Shown: positions 1 to 11,700, counted from the stretch's first letter. The stretch is DNA of 64,000 nucleotides from Telopea speciosissima (GCF_018873765.1 NC_057925.1:8505568-8569567), one strand, 5' to 3'. Notes: a model not told the origin generated them from the sequence alone. Made by a program: numbers and translations.

Positions 1-2
1 AT

Positions 3-1430
3 TGGCAGGAAGCTTTATCAGATGGAAAGTGGAAGGCAGCCATGATGGAAGAAATGGAAACCTTGAAAAAAAATAACACATGGGAGCTTGTTGTTCTTCT
101 ACCTGGGAAGAAAACCGTTGGATGTAAATGGGTGTTTGTGGTGAAACAGAAGGTGGATGGTACCGTGGATAGATATAAGGCACGGCTCGTTGCCAAGGGT
201 TTTACTCAAACATACGCCATAGACTACCAGGAGACCTTTGCACCTGTTGCAAAGTTGAATACAGTTCGTGTGTTGTTATCTTGTGCAACCAACCTTGGTT
301 GGGAGTTGCAACAACTAGATGTTAAAAATGCCTTCCTAAATGGAGCACAGGAGGAGGAGGTATACATGGACATTCCATCAGGGTTCTCTTGTGACAGTAA
401 TAGAGGAAAAGTGTACAGGCTGAAGCGTGCACTGTATGGGCTGAAACAGTCACTCCGGGCTTGGTTTGGTCGATTCCACAAGGCCATGATTTCTATGGGC
501 TATAAGCAGAGTAATGCTGGTCACACACTCTTCATCAAGAGGGTTGGTGAAAAACTCACTGTTCTTATAGTCTACGTGGATGATATAGTGGTTACTGGCA
601 ATGATGGTGATGAGATTAGACAGTTGAAGACCTTCCTTGGCCAGGAATTTGAGATTAAAGATCTAGGTAAATTAAGATACTTTCTTGGGATTGAAGTGGC
701 CAGATCTACAAAAGGCATAGTTCTCTCCCAAAGAAAGTATGTCCTAGACTTGTTGGCTGAAACCGGTTTGCTAGGCTGCCACCCTTCGGACACTCCTATG
801 GATCCTACTGTTCGGCTCAAGGAAAATGGTGGTGAGCCTGTTGATAAAGGCCGGTACCAAAGACTTGTAGGGAAGCTGATTTACCTTTCACACACTCGTC
901 CAAACATTGCTGTTGTTGTAAGTGCAGTGAGTCAATTTATGCATGATCCCTACACTTCTCATATGGAGGCTGTTCTTCGTATTCTACATTATTTGAAGTC
1001 AGCTCCTGGAAAGGGCATTCTTTTGTCCTCACATGGTCACCTACGGGTAAAGGCATACACCGATGTTGATTGGGCTGGTTCAGCAGATCGGAAGTCCATT
1101 TCTGGATACTGTTCTTTTGTAGGTGGAAATCTTGTTACCTGGCATAGCAAGAAGCAGAATGTAGTTGCTCGTTCTAGTGCCGAAGCTGAATTCAAAGCTA
1201 TGGCACAAGGAATTTGTGAGTTACTTTGGCTCAAAGGGCTGCTACAAGACTTGGGTCTCCCTATTCGCCTTCCTATGATGCTGTACTGCGATAACAAGGC
1301 TGCAATCAGTATAGCACACAACCCGGTGCAGCATGACTGTACCAAACATGTTGAGGTGGATAGGCATTTCATCAAGGAGAAATTAGAGGATGGGCAGATT
1401 TGTATTCCCTTTGTGACTTCTTCGGATTAG
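3..1430 (+). CDS. Ty1/copia polyprotein, reverse transcriptase-RNase H part (partial)
   Basis: Open at the window edge: the frame is already running at base 3, so the 5' part of the element lies outside. It encodes the copia reverse transcriptase (motifs [28 protein letters not shown], catalytic YVDD at about 576-587) followed by RNase H (AYTDVDWAGS and SSAEAEF regions, and the usual KHVEVDRHFI near the end). The product would copy element RNA into cDNA. The frame ends at TAG 1428-1430, but the same frame continues with LADIFTKGLP, the normal end of copia polyproteins, up to TGA at about 1520. The TAG therefore stands where the family normally has Gln and is a nonsense mutation that removes only about 30 residues. 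The reverse transcriptase itself looks intact. A polypurine tract and LTR follow at once. Confidence 0.95.
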   Translation, partial: WQEALSDGKWKAAMMEEMETLKKNNTWELVVLLPGKKTVGCKWVFVVKQKVDGTVDRYKARLVAKGFTQTYAIDYQETFAPVAKLNTVRVLLSCATNLGWELQQLDVKNAFLNGAQEEEVYMDIPSGFSCDSNRGKVYRLKRALYGLKQSLRAWFGRFHKAMISMGYKQSNAGHTLFIKRVGEKLTVLIVYVDDIVVTGNDGDEIRQLKTFLGQEFEIKDLGKLRYFLGIEVARSTKGIVLSQRKYVLDLLAETGLLGCHPSDTPMDPTVRLKENGGEPVDKGRYQRLVGKLIYLSHTRPNIAVVVSAVSQFMHDPYTSHMEAVLRILHYLKSAPGKGILLSSHGHLRVKAYTDVDWAGSADRKSISGYCSFVGGNLVTWHSKKQNVVARSSAEAEFKAMAQGICELLWLKGLLQDLGLPIRLPMMLYCDNKAAISIAHNPVQHDCTKHVEVDRHFIKEKLEDGQICIPFVTSSD

Positions 1431-1530
1431 CTTGCTGATATCTTCACCAAGGGTCTGCCTGGAAAATTATTTCACCCTAATCTAGTCAAGTTGGGCATGA
1501 TCGACATATTTGCTCCAACTTGAGGGGGAG

Positions 1531-1758
1531 TGTTGAATAATGTAAACCAGAATACCGTGGGGGTATTCTGGTCTTTGGGGTGCTTTATTATTATGTTTTA
1601 TAGTTGTTTATGTACTGCCTAGCTGTATCGGCTAGGCAGGGGTATTTTGGTCATGTAATTTCATATTCCAGCATTATAAATAAAGGTGCCTGGGTGATCA
1701 CAATTGATCATTCAAGCTTTCTCAGTTCTGGTTTTAGTATTCTAGTTATGAACAAACA
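1531..1758 (+). repeat. 3' LTR of the copia element
   Basis: It starts with TGTTGAATAATG straight after the polypurine tract TTGAGGGGGAG and has a short inverted repeat around AATACCGTGGGGGTATT. A TATAAATAAAGG promoter-like motif lies at about 1675. The 3' boundary is set at ACAAACA and is uncertain because the 5' LTR is not in the window. The first 45 bases closely resemble those of the LTR at 47026, so the two belong to related copia families. Confidence 0.75.
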
Positions 1759-3477
1759 TATTAACCATGCCACAGTAAGACAGTTCAAACGGATTGCCAC
1801 ATCGCTAAGAAGATCAAAAGAACACACTTGGATGACATACAATCAAAATATTTAGTTTGGTCCCACCAAGCTAGACCATGAAAAGTGAACTTTAACTTTT
1901 GTTCCTTTTTCCCTTAAGATTCCGAGTCTTGAATTATGCTAAGAAGTAAAACTGGAAATTTTGAGTTGATCAGTGTATTATTAGATGATCATCCATCCAA
2001 AAGATTCCCAAAATTATTGTTTCTATTATGATACCTCAGCCTCTTTCCCTGGCTTGAAGATATTGTAAAAATCTCAGGTTGACAGCATGAGAACATAGAG
2101 TTCAAGTCAGAGGGTGGCCAGTTCATTCAGAAAATGCTGAGTCCACTCCACCTGGGACAATGCAAATGCAACACTTGCACCAGGATATGGTATGGAGGAG
2201 AATCAAGGGCGCTTATCTTTCATATTTTGTGGTACAGCTAGTTTAGTTCAAGGCAACTATTTGAGCTTGATTGGAGTGGACTGGATACTGCTAAAGGATG
2301 TCAGAATGTTTGTCACTAATTGCAAAGGTTCATTCTGGTGCAGAGTGATATCTTTTGGAGAATGCTATCACATGCTATTACTCGGGGTAATTTGGAATAA
2401 GAAGAGCTGAAAATCTTTGATATAAAGATCTTGAGATCCCAAGAATTCTTTTTGTGATTAAATAACATTTTTACTGGGCTATTGTGTGGAGAAAGTTTTA
2501 TGGTATAGAATCACTTTGGTGGATTGATCGGAATTGTTTTTTGGGAATTTTGATGGGTTTGCCTCATCGCTTTTAAGGTGCATAGATAATTTCAAACATA
2601 AGCAGTTGAAATCTGTAACCAGCATACAATTTGAACCACTTATTTGCTAATAGCAATGAAAAAAGTCTGCCTCATCGCTTTTAAGGTGCATAGATAATTT
2701 AAAACATAAGCAGTTGAAATCTGTAACCAGCATACAATTTGAACCGCTTTTTTGCTAATAGCAATGGAAAACTTCTTTTGCTGTTTTTGGCTGAGGGACA
2801 TCATACCAATGGAAGTGAAGAAACTATGATTGCTATGTTAAGGTATGTGCTGACCATTCTAGTAGCAAGAAATATTTCTTCCTTTGAAACAGTTAAAATT
2901 TTTTTTTCCTAATAATGTTGGATTAAACTTTGAACCACTTACTCACTTTGGGATGAAATTTTTTCAGTGAGTTTAGTATGGCTGTATATCACATGGAACA
3001 ACCAGTGTACCACCACATAGCAAATTATGAAGTGCTAAACATCATTCTTCTTGCAATCATTCATCATAATACTAGATTAGGGTAAATTACAACTGGTGTT
3101 CCTGTTGTTTATTGAAACTATGGGTAGATTCTGAAAGATAGAATGATTAAGGTAGTGTTGTTGGGATTGGAAATGGGTGACAAGATGAAGTTGGTAAGGA
3201 CTAAGGACCATACCTTTGAAAGAATTTCTATGCAACAAATTTAATCTTTGACATGAAACTAGCAAGAATAGAAGAGGAAATAACCTTGTCATGTCAATGC
3301 CTCATTTCATTTTCCCCCGCCCCCTCTTCTAAGGACTAATGCACCAAAACAATCTTCTTTTCCCCCAGTAATCTCCCTGCCTCATTTCATTGTTTTCTGT
3401 TTCAGGACAATATGCTTAAACATGGTACATTCGCAGTACGATGATGCCAGTGAAGGTAGACCATTAGAGGTGGCTAA
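1759..3477. other. Intergenic stretch without a recognisable gene
   Basis: AT-rich DNA with only short open frames that I do not recognise. Its one clear structure is the 108-bp tandem duplication listed separately. Confidence 0.5.
2561..2776 (+). repeat. 108-bp tandem duplication (two copies)
   Basis: GCCTCATCGCTTTTAAGGTG occurs at 2561 and 2669, and the following ~100 bases repeat with only a few differences. Period is 108 bp, in head-to-tail order. Confidence 0.9.
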
Positions 3478-3786
3478 AGGACAGAATACAAGTTGAACGA
3501 AGATTCTAAGCCCAAGGCATAGCTCCATGTTGCAGTTTCCATTGGCTGAGTTGCTGCTGTTGGGTTTGAAATTGCCGCAGCTACAACCGCATTGTCATGA
3601 TCTGGTGAGCAGATAACAAAGGCTTGGATGGTAAAGGTATCTGCTGCAACCTTAATGGCAGCACAATACCTAGAGGCTGCAGTGACAAAGAAGCCAGAGC
3701 TCGAGCACCTTGAATCTGTCATTAGCTCTGTCGTTAATGTATGATTGTCAGGGACATCATGTCCTTATCTGCAGCATCAAACTGAA
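3478..3786 (+). pseudogene. VAN3-binding-protein / auxin-canalisation-domain-like gene fragment, broken
   Basis: In the frame starting at 3478 the translation has blocks such as LHVAVSI, VAAVGFEIAAATTAL, MVKVSAATLMAAQ and LEHLESVISSVVNV. After a shift of frame it continues with RDIMSLSAAAS. The order matches the alanine-rich region of the plant family known as auxin canalisation / VAN3-binding (FORKED-like) proteins, which act in vesicle traffic and leaf-vein patterning. Three in-frame stops (TAG, TGA, TGA) and one frameshift show it is dead. A short block reading VTLKTKKHITRT at about 4412-4450, after a CTACAG acceptor-like site, could be a later exon of the same gene, now separated by an LTR-like insertion. 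Identification is by family memory. Confidence 0.55.
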
Positions 3787-3848
3787 GAAAGGAGTCTATT
3801 TTCTTTTGCTTTTTGTTATTGGTGAAGCCTGATTTCAGTCCAGAAAGT

Positions 3849-4272
3849 GCTGTGGTGTCTTCGGCGGGTCATTTTGCCTTCAAAACGCCCCAGAATGGCC
3901 AAAGTGCATACATCAATGCCATAGGCTCTGGCCCCTGAAGAGCTCGTCGAGAGTTTCGTTTTGATATGTATTTCGACCTATTTCGGTTCAGGTCTGAACC
4001 AGGTGGTTTTTAGGGGGGGGGGGGGGAGGGCATTTTTGTACTTTTTGGGGTTAGGGTTTTCCTATATATATTGTTGTTATCTCTTTGAGAGATGGGTGAG
4101 AGGGTTTTGTATTTTGCTTCATAGATTAGTAGATTCATTCTATTGCTCAGCCGTGGAAGCAGCCTTCCTTCTTGGGGGTGAACCACGTAAATCTTGTCTG
4201 GTGCTTGTGTATTTCTCTTTCGCTTTGCATTTTCTTCTGCAAATCGCCATTCTGGGCGTCGTTTTCTTAACA
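3849..4272 (+). repeat. LTR-like repeat, copy 1
   Basis: It contains TTGGGGGTGAACCACGTAAA, a layout I associate with plant retrotransposon LTRs, a TATATATA box, and an end reading TTCTTAACA. An inverted, diverged copy lies at 6302-6650, and shared blocks include CTTCTGCAAATCGCCA. The left edge is approximate. A run of 14 G occurs inside. No coding region or primer-binding site is attached, so this could be a solo LTR. Confidence 0.55.
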
Positions 4273-5402
4273 GGTTTTTCCTCATTTATCCCTGTTTTTG
4301 TTTTTAGTGCTTATACAGAGAAGGATGCTTGATTGAACCAGAAGCAACTTCCACTTTTACCTGCCATTGGATGCATGTTTTTTTTTTTAGTGCTTATCAT
4401 ATTTCCCCTACAGGTGACGCTGAAAACGAAGAAACATATTACCAGGACTGTCTTCAAACAGAATGAGTAGGTCCTGTCTCTAGTAGTCACTCCCTTCCCT
4501 CCCTTCCCTAGTAGCCTTATGTTAGTTTGAATGAACGATGGTCTCACTCCATTGAAGCTTTTTTACTGTTAATACTGAAACACCCTTTGGCATTGGTTAA
4601 GCATTCTGTTTAAGTTTCCAGTGAGGAAGCTCATTCTGCTGCCAATGAAGGCGGCATCAGGATCCCTTGCGTGAGTAAGAGGTCTAGTTGTAGCACTGCT
4701 GCACTTATGTTGTTCTTGTCATCACAAACAGAGGGAGTAGCCACAAAGGATGAGAGTTTCTTTGCATTGGAAAGGTGGAAATGGGTCGCATCTCCATGAT
4801 TGCTTTGTCACAGAAGTTTACTTTGGCATTCTTCAAGATTGGACGAAAGTATTAGAAACTGATGAGGATGAGGATGAGGATGGATTCAAGGTTTGGAATC
4901 AAGAATCTGTAATAGTCAAGGATTACATTGATGAAATCTTCAAGATCTTATAACAGAACAGAGTGTGTCAGTTTTTTTTTAAAATTTTAGAGGCCACATG
5001 GGCAATTGCTGTGGTGAGACCTTATGGATAGTTTGGAAAAGATAGTGATTTAAGTATAGTTTACAAACTTGGATTTTGATTCCAGTGAAGCTAACAAGTA
5101 GTGGAACCAGCATAATTTTACACATTTATTGTATTTGCATGCAACATGAAAAAGAAATAATAAATTCATCTAGTTCAGTTGGTGCAGCTTTTAGAACTTC
5201 CCTATCAAGCATGTAATACTGCTAACCTAATTAGCCACTTTTGCACCAAAAGGATCAAGGACAATTTGGGTCATCAGGTTCAGAGGGAAATTCCCCAATT
5301 CTTCCAGTCCGGCTGCCCAAGGGTTAAGGCACTTATTAATTGCCAAATTTGACCTAATTGAGATAACACTTTGGAACTCTAGATTTACCTAGACAAATAA
5401 AA
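4273..5402 (+). other. Unassigned stretch with a 67-codon open frame
   Basis: Holds the possible late exon of the VAN3-binding-like pseudogene (about 4412-4468) and an open frame at 4750-4953 with an acidic DEDEDEDG run. I do not recognise that frame. It may be part of the same decayed gene or chance. No other structure is seen. Confidence 0.3.
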
Positions 5403-6300
5403 GAAAGCCTCCTAATTTAGTAAAAGAAATCTTAGATAGGGGTTTTGCACACCCTTTATGGTTGCCTATGTGGAATAATCTGTCTTTGTATTCCCTGCCA
5501 GCCATTGGCTCTGACCACAAGCCTATGCTTGTGAAAATGAACCTTAGTAGTAGAACTGATAAGAAGCTCCCACATTTTCAAGCTGCATGGTTTGAGCATC
5601 CAAGTTTTCTTTCTTTTTGGTAAATCTAGATGAGATAAATCATGTGATTCTGATTTGGTTATTAATATTGAGGTCTTTGGACATATTAACCATTTAATGA
5701 AGGCCTTATCACTCAAATTCAAATGCTTTAAGATTTAGAGTCCTCAGATGAGATCTTGGAAATACTAGAATACCTGAATCAAACCCTTAAGTGGCTTCTA
5801 CATGCTGAGGAGATCTTTTTGGTGCCAGAGTTGAGACATCTGTCTCTGAAGGAGACCCTAATACTAGGTTTTACTAAATGTGTTTGTTAATCATTTTTGT
5901 ACTATCTTTACGACCTCAAACCCTAGGGACTCTCATTTATTGGAACCTCTCTTTCTGAAATATATATTGGAAGAAGAGAATTAGAGATTGATCTCTCTAC
6001 CCTCTGTGGATGAAAAAAAGGATTCTGTTTTTAGTATTGGTTCTTTTAAAGCACCTGGGCATGACGGAGTCCGTGTTGTGTTCTTCCAAAAAAGCTGGGA
6101 ATTTGTTTAAAAGGATGTTGTTCAGTTTGGTCATGATTTCTCCAACTCTCTCACCTTGCCCTTTGGCACCAACCATACCCTCATCAACTTGTTCCCCCTA
6201 AAAAAGGTAGAGCGTTGCAGCCTCCTGACTTCATGCCTACAGCCTTTGCATTGTAACCTACAAAATTATTTCAAAACTTCTTGCCAAAAGACTTCAAACC
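5403..6300 (+). pseudogene. L1-type LINE relic (endonuclease end plus reverse transcriptase start)
   Basis: Frames read EILDRGFAHPLW, then AIGSDHKPMLVKMN (the conserved SDHxP motif of the L1 endonuclease), then FQAAWFEHPSF. About 400 bp on come FSIGSFKAPGHDGV and GTNHTLINLFPLKK, which match the opening of the LINE reverse transcriptase (KAPGPDG and NHTLI in live copies). Several stops and frameshifts interrupt it. The relic is cut off on the right by the inverted LTR-like repeat at 6302. Confidence 0.75.
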
Positions 6301-6301
6301 A

Positions 6302-6650
6302 TCCTACATATTAAGAAAGCAACGCCCAAAGTGGCGATTTGCAGAAGAAACCAAAATAAGAAAGAGAAGAGACAACACACAATGCACAACACAAAGGATT
6401 TATGAGGTTCACCCCCAAGGTGGGAAGCTACATCTACAGCCGAGCAACAGAACAAGTTTTCACTATCTCTAAAATGTTACAAACCTTCAACATCAGCCCT
6501 TCTAGAGAAAAGAGCAATATATAGAGAAACCTTAACCCAGAAAGTATAAAAATACCCCTAGGACCAAAAAAAACCAACTAGTCAAGGTCGGACCAAAACT
6601 AAACATATATTGAAATACTGTTGAGATTTGACATTCAAAAATGACGACCC
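6302..6650 (-). repeat. LTR-like repeat, copy 2 (inverted)
   Basis: Reverse complement of the 3849-4272 repeat with moderate divergence: CGCCCAAAGTGGCGATTTGC, GAGGTTCACCCCCAAGGTGG and CAATATATAGAG correspond to blocks of copy 1 read backwards. It truncates the LINE relic on its left. The right edge is uncertain. Confidence 0.55.
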
Positions 6651-7426
6651 CAACCCCTGTGAAATGAAAATCCCACCCCAATTGGATGCCCCCGTGCGCG
6701 TCTCTCATTGGCCCTGAGTTGATGCATGGACCATGCAGCCTAGCAGCGATCCCACCACCATGTTTTTATTATAGAAATGGGGAAGAAATTACTGCATGAT
6801 TCTTGCACCAACACGGGGCTAATGAGAGCATGCACAAGGGCATCAACATAGATGGGGGGATTTTAATTTTACAGAAGGGCATAATTATATTTTCGTGCAT
6901 TGCTATATGTGGGTGCAAGATCCACGCGACTAGGGAGCATTCTTTTCCCCTACAATTAAAACACAAGATATGGGTGTGAGCAAATTACAGGAAGGTTCAC
7001 GCCAATTTCACTTTTGTAGTTCAGTCTTCTTTTATTTTCTCTACAAATGAAGCTCAGACTTTAAAATTTCAGTTTGCCAAAGCCTCACCAAGGAGTGTCA
7101 ACAGGCCGGGCTGGGCCAGGCTTGCCCTAAACCCTAGCCCAACCCTAGGAGCCTTAACTTAAATCCAAGTCAAATCCGACCCTACCAAGGCCAAGTATAC
7201 CCTCAACCCAGCCCGACCCTAGCAGGGTTTTTCCAAGCTCGACCCAGCCTTGATTGACACTGAATATTTAGACACATTGAGTTGTGGCACTATCAAAGCC
7301 CAGACTTAAAAAAAAGAATGGTGTTTTTTCATAGAATAGTTGTTTCCAAAATCAAACCCAAAACCATTTGCTCCATTTTCTACCTACACCATTTCAAGCA
7401 ACCTCTTTATATTTCATAAATATATA
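6651..7426. other. Non-genic DNA, partly GGGCT/GGCC-rich repeat
   Basis: No gene seen. From about 7100 it contains imperfect GGCCGGGCTGGGCC- and AACCCTAGCCC-type motifs that resume at about 7612-7730 beyond the foldback element, so the MITE seems to sit inside an older repeat. Confidence 0.4.
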
Positions 7427-7612
7427 CCATATGATATGTATTTTTATTTGCTCTATTTCCTGCCTGCTCCATTTCCCCAGTTCCTCTCATAGAGGGGGTG
7501 GATCCCACCTAGGTAGGGGTAGGATGGTCATTTCCACCCCCTCTATTAGAGGAACTTGGGGAAATGGACCTGCCTAGGAAATAGAGCAAATAAAAATTCA
7601 TATAATATAGGG
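7427..7612. mobile_element. Foldback MITE
   Basis: The two halves are inverted copies. The left arm runs from TTTTTATTTGCTCTATTTCC (7441) to AGAGGGGGTGGA, and the right arm is its near-exact reverse complement ending AAATAGAGCAAATAAAAA (7596). Weaker pairing extends outward to about 7427 and 7612. The element is almost all hairpin stem, with a loop of about 30 bp. A degraded direct copy of the left arm lies just outside at about 7366-7410. Confidence 0.8.
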
Positions 7613-8095
7613 TCGAGGCCTCAACCCAAGCCTGGCTTGGCCTTGCCAGGGCCACACAAATATCAAACCTAGCCCGGCCCAACACTGTCCAGCCTCAGGG
7701 CTGGTTTGGGCGGGTTCGGGCTGGCCGGGTTTTTTTTTGACTTCCCTGGTCTTGCCGCTTGCTGAATATCCACCACAAAGCCAGAGCCCATATACACTCG
7801 AGTTCTCCGAGCAGGATTTAAGCCAGAGGCTTAAATCAACGGTTCTCCTTCAATTTCGTCAAAATAACAGAAATGCAACGAAAATAATCAAAACCTGGAG
7901 CCTTGATTTTCTAGACCGGTTTTTTTCTTACCCAATTTTCCTTGATCTGGTTTTTCACAACCCAAATGCAGATTAGGTTTTCCAAATTATAAGCGTATAT
8001 TAAAACCTATCGCGTTACTAGGGTTCTTCCATTACCTCTCTCAGTTCAATCAGTCTGCAGCCCTCGAAAGCTCGAAAGCCAGAGACTTCAGCAGG
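7613..8095 (+). promoter_or_regulatory. Upstream region of RPS2
   Basis: Repeat-derived up to about 7735, then AT-rich single-copy-looking DNA. TATTAAAACC at 8000 is a weak TATA-like candidate. A pyrimidine-rich stretch (TTCTTCCATTACCTCTCTC, 8025) is typical of plant ribosomal-protein leaders. Transcript start not determined. Confidence 0.35.
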
Positions 8096-8755
8096 ATGGC
8101 GGAAAGAGGAGGAGAACGAGGCGGCTTTGGACGTGGTTTTGGCGGCCGCGGTGGTCGTGGCGATCGTGGACGTGGCCGCGGAGGTCGCCGTGGTGGTGGT
8201 CGCCGCGAAGAGGAGGAGAAATGGGTTCCCGTTACCAAACTAGGGCGACTCGTTAAAGAAGGGAAGATCAAAAGCTTGGAACACATCTACCTTCACTCAC
8301 TTCCAGTGAAGGAGCACCAGATTATGGAAACCCTCTTACCTGGTCTCAAGGATGAGGTTATGAAGATCATGCCTGTTCAGAAACAGACCAGAGCAGGTCA
8401 AAGAACACGTTTTAAGGCCTTTGTTGTTGTTGGTGATGGTAATGGCCATGTCGGATTGGGTGTGAAGTGTAGCAAGGAAGTTGCTACTGCTATTCGTGGA
8501 TCCATCATTCTGGCGAAGCTGTCTGTGATCCCAGTTAGGAGAGGTTACTGGGGTAACAAGATCGGAAAGCCGCACACTGTTCCTTGTAAGGTTACTGGTA
8601 AGTGTGGTTCTGTTACGGTCCGGATGGTGCCTGCCCCACGGGGTGCTGGTATTGTCGCTGCTAGGGTCCCTAAGAAGGTTCTTCAGTTTGCTGGGATAGA
8701 AGACGTGTTCACATCTTCTCGTGGATCGACGAAAACTCTTGGGAATTTCGTCAAG
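8096..8755 (+). CDS. RPS2: 40S ribosomal protein S2 (uS5), exon 1
   Basis: Encodes the first 220 residues of cytosolic small-subunit protein uS5, which sits near the mRNA entry of the 40S subunit and helps decoding fidelity. Residues 1-40 are the Gly/Arg-rich (RGG) tail typical of eukaryotic S2. The S5 N-terminal domain follows ([19 protein letters not shown], about 107-125), then the conserved block [20 protein letters not shown] and the C-terminal domain ([17 protein letters not shown]). The start ATG at 8096 gives the expected N-terminus. The exon ends AATTTCGTCAAG before GTATTG; the longer open frame to 8827 is read-through into the intron. With exon 2 the protein is 272 residues, close to the usual plant length. 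No disabling change is seen, so this is probably a working gene. Confidence 0.97.
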
Positions 8756-11700
8756 GTATTGTGGTTTCTCATATTTAGGTCTAATCTTGTGGTGTTGATT
8801 GCTGACCACTTGTTTGTGCATTTCTGAATTGCTGCATTAAGTAGTAGTTATTATGATTGATAAAAAACCTTAGTTGCTAATTGATTATGGGGTATTTCTA
8901 ATAACCTATTTCTACTGTAGATGAATAATATATGTGGTCTGCATACTTGGTAAGTATCGTTTGAGTGATTCAATTTTTATTTGTATAATTAATGAGATCG
9001 CTTGATAATCATAAATGTGTTTTTCCCCTGATTATTGAAAACCACACAAATGCTTATTATGGATTACGGGGAGTTAAGTTTTTAGTTTTTTCTTCTCTTG
9101 GAAAGTAATTATATATTTGTGATGGTATGCTTTGTAAGCATGGAAATCATGGCTTATGTCACTCATTTTCAGCCTTTTATGAGTTGTGTGATTTCTATTG
9201 TCATGCTTGCAGGTGGAAATTGTAATATCAAATCTATAATAGTTTAGGATATACCAGCTCACGATTGCATTGTTTTGCTGAAGTTTTTGAATGCATTATA
9301 GTTTTAGATACGGTAATCACCGTTTGGTGTATGCAAGTTACAAACAAAAGAATCTAGAAAGAACCATCCATTTACCTTATATTTTATATTGTGCTGATGT
9401 ATAGAATTCACGATGAAATCCTAAACCCTTTTGTCTTCAATCTGATGGAGGTTGTCCTTTTGTTTATTTGAAACACCCTACAGCTTTCTCAAGCAATAAG
9501 ATTGGTCATTTAATTTTCACCTCGTGTGAAATTCTTCTGAAGTTAGAACTTTTACTTTAGATTCATTTTGGTAGTAGTACTATCGGGTATCTTGCTGTAA
9601 CAATAGTCATATTGTCTAAGCTGTTTTGTTTTGGGCCTTTGGAAGTCTGATATTGTAATGAGCTGCACATGATAAAGACTCTGCAGATTGTTAACTCATT
9701 ATTGGACCTCATGGTTGTAAGTGATATTTTCTTTTCCTATATCCTGGCTCCTTTCTTATTTTTGCAACTCATTGGCCTAAAGTTCTCCATTCAGCTGCTA
9801 AGTTCAATGAATTTCCTTACGCTGTAGCTTTATGAAGTATTTGGTAGTGGTCAATGGATTTTGCTAAATCTTCATTCTCTATCATACTACTCCATGCTAA
9901 TTGCTGGGTTTGGTAATTCTTGATTTTATTTGGGTTGGGAATACAGTTGGCTGGCCTTTCTTATTTTCTATGTTCTGAGCTTATTTGAGTTTGTATGACT
10001 TTATGTTTAAGTAGTTGGGCTTTTCTTATTGGGTTACTAGTGTATTTTCAGTAATGGTTCTTAAGTAGAAAGTAGTTAGGATGAGTCCCTATGTGATTAG
10101 GAGGTCCTTTGAAGAAGTTAAATAGTTTGTTTTGGGTAAAGGTTACGATGCTGGTTGTAGGCTATTTAATTCTGCAATTGATTATTGGTTTATACTTCGA
10201 CATGGACTTTATCACTTCAGGATTTATGGATAAACCCTGGGACAGACTTCCAAAGATCTTGCAGTTGGATTTAGTGCTTTTCTCGTTTTTCATTTGCTTT
10301 TGTCAATAATCAACTCAAATAAGTTTTAGTTGTTCAAATACAGCTTCTATTCTGTTTCTTTGTTTTTTTGTTAAATTTATTTCAGTCAGTCTGTTCAATT
10401 GACTGAACTCGATCCTAGGTTTGCTTGTTAAATCAGTTCTGATACCCTAACTAATTTTAGGGGTTGATTTTGTACTTTTACCATTCCATTATCAAGTAAC
10501 CCATTGTCCAGTTTGGGTCTCTAAAATTTATCTCTGGATTCTAATCTTGTTGATTATTCGGATTCTTGAATTCCTGAATTGAGTATGATTTCAGCAACAT
10601 CTCTCTAGTGATATTTAAGATTTCATATGGGCTTTTACTCATAATTTTCTGATTTAATTCTTATCAATTTTACTTGTGTTTCAAATATTTGAGTTATTCT
10701 GAGTCTGGCTATGCTATTGTGTTTTGAATTCCATTATTATTTCTGATCTGAGAAATAACCACTGTATAGCTACATTGAGTATTACCTGTAATCAAACCCC
10801 TATTCTACTGTAGAGTCATATACCTAATTTTACCAATTGTTGGTCTTCAAATTACATTGGTTGCATGTTAGTCTGCAACCATGGAGGCTTTGGGTGAGTT
10901 TGATTTATGTTAAAGTCAACCCCTATGAAGGATTAGTAATTTTCAAAGCTCCTATCCCCCCTTTCCCCCATGAAAAAAAAAAGAAAAGAAGGATTAAAGA
11001 GAGGAAAAGGTTCCTACAAATTCCCAACATTGACAAGGTGGTTTGTTGGCACTTTTACTGTTGATAGATGGGGAATACAACATGAGAATACAAGTTAAAT
11101 GTAGCGGCTCACTGATAATTGACCTTTTCAAACGGTTTTGAAACCACTATAATTATGGTCCTACACAAGGAGAAATCAGATTGGTCTGACATTTTACACA
11201 CGGCAGGTTATTATTTGGGAAACATGTCCATGGACTAAATGTGGTGCTTATCAAGCTTCCATGTGGCAGTTATTATGAATCATGGTGGCATGTGGGAAAG
11301 CGTTCCTCCAATGGGAGTGTGTGGAAAACACCCCCCCCCCTTAAAAAACAAAAAGAATCCCTGCATATTGTTACTTGTGATTGAGATTTTAGATTTTGAG
11401 TACATTATTACCTGCCACGCCTAACATGATACTAGTTCGTTTCCGTCATTTCTGCCTTGTTTGTGGGTGGGCTGGAGTTGGGTTTTCCTGTGATCAGTCC
11501 ACTAGTTACCATCACATTGGGTTCTTCTTCAGTTTGGAAAAATGGTTTGTATTTTTGTTGAATGTAATTGACTCATGATCTGAAAACAAGCGGAGGGCAT
11601 AGATGTGGAAGCTAGATATACTATGCCTGAAGTCTGATTGCGAAAAACCTAACATTAAATATTTGTTAATTTCTCCCCTAAAAAATCAATACAAAAAATG

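Noticed and set aside
8336..8821. 161-codon minus-strand frame opposite RPS2
   Set aside because: Shadow of the conserved RPS2 exon on the other strand.
8756..8827. Longer RPS2 frame reading on to 8827
   Set aside because: The extra residues are intron; the conserved C-terminus is in exon 2 after a GTGCAG acceptor.
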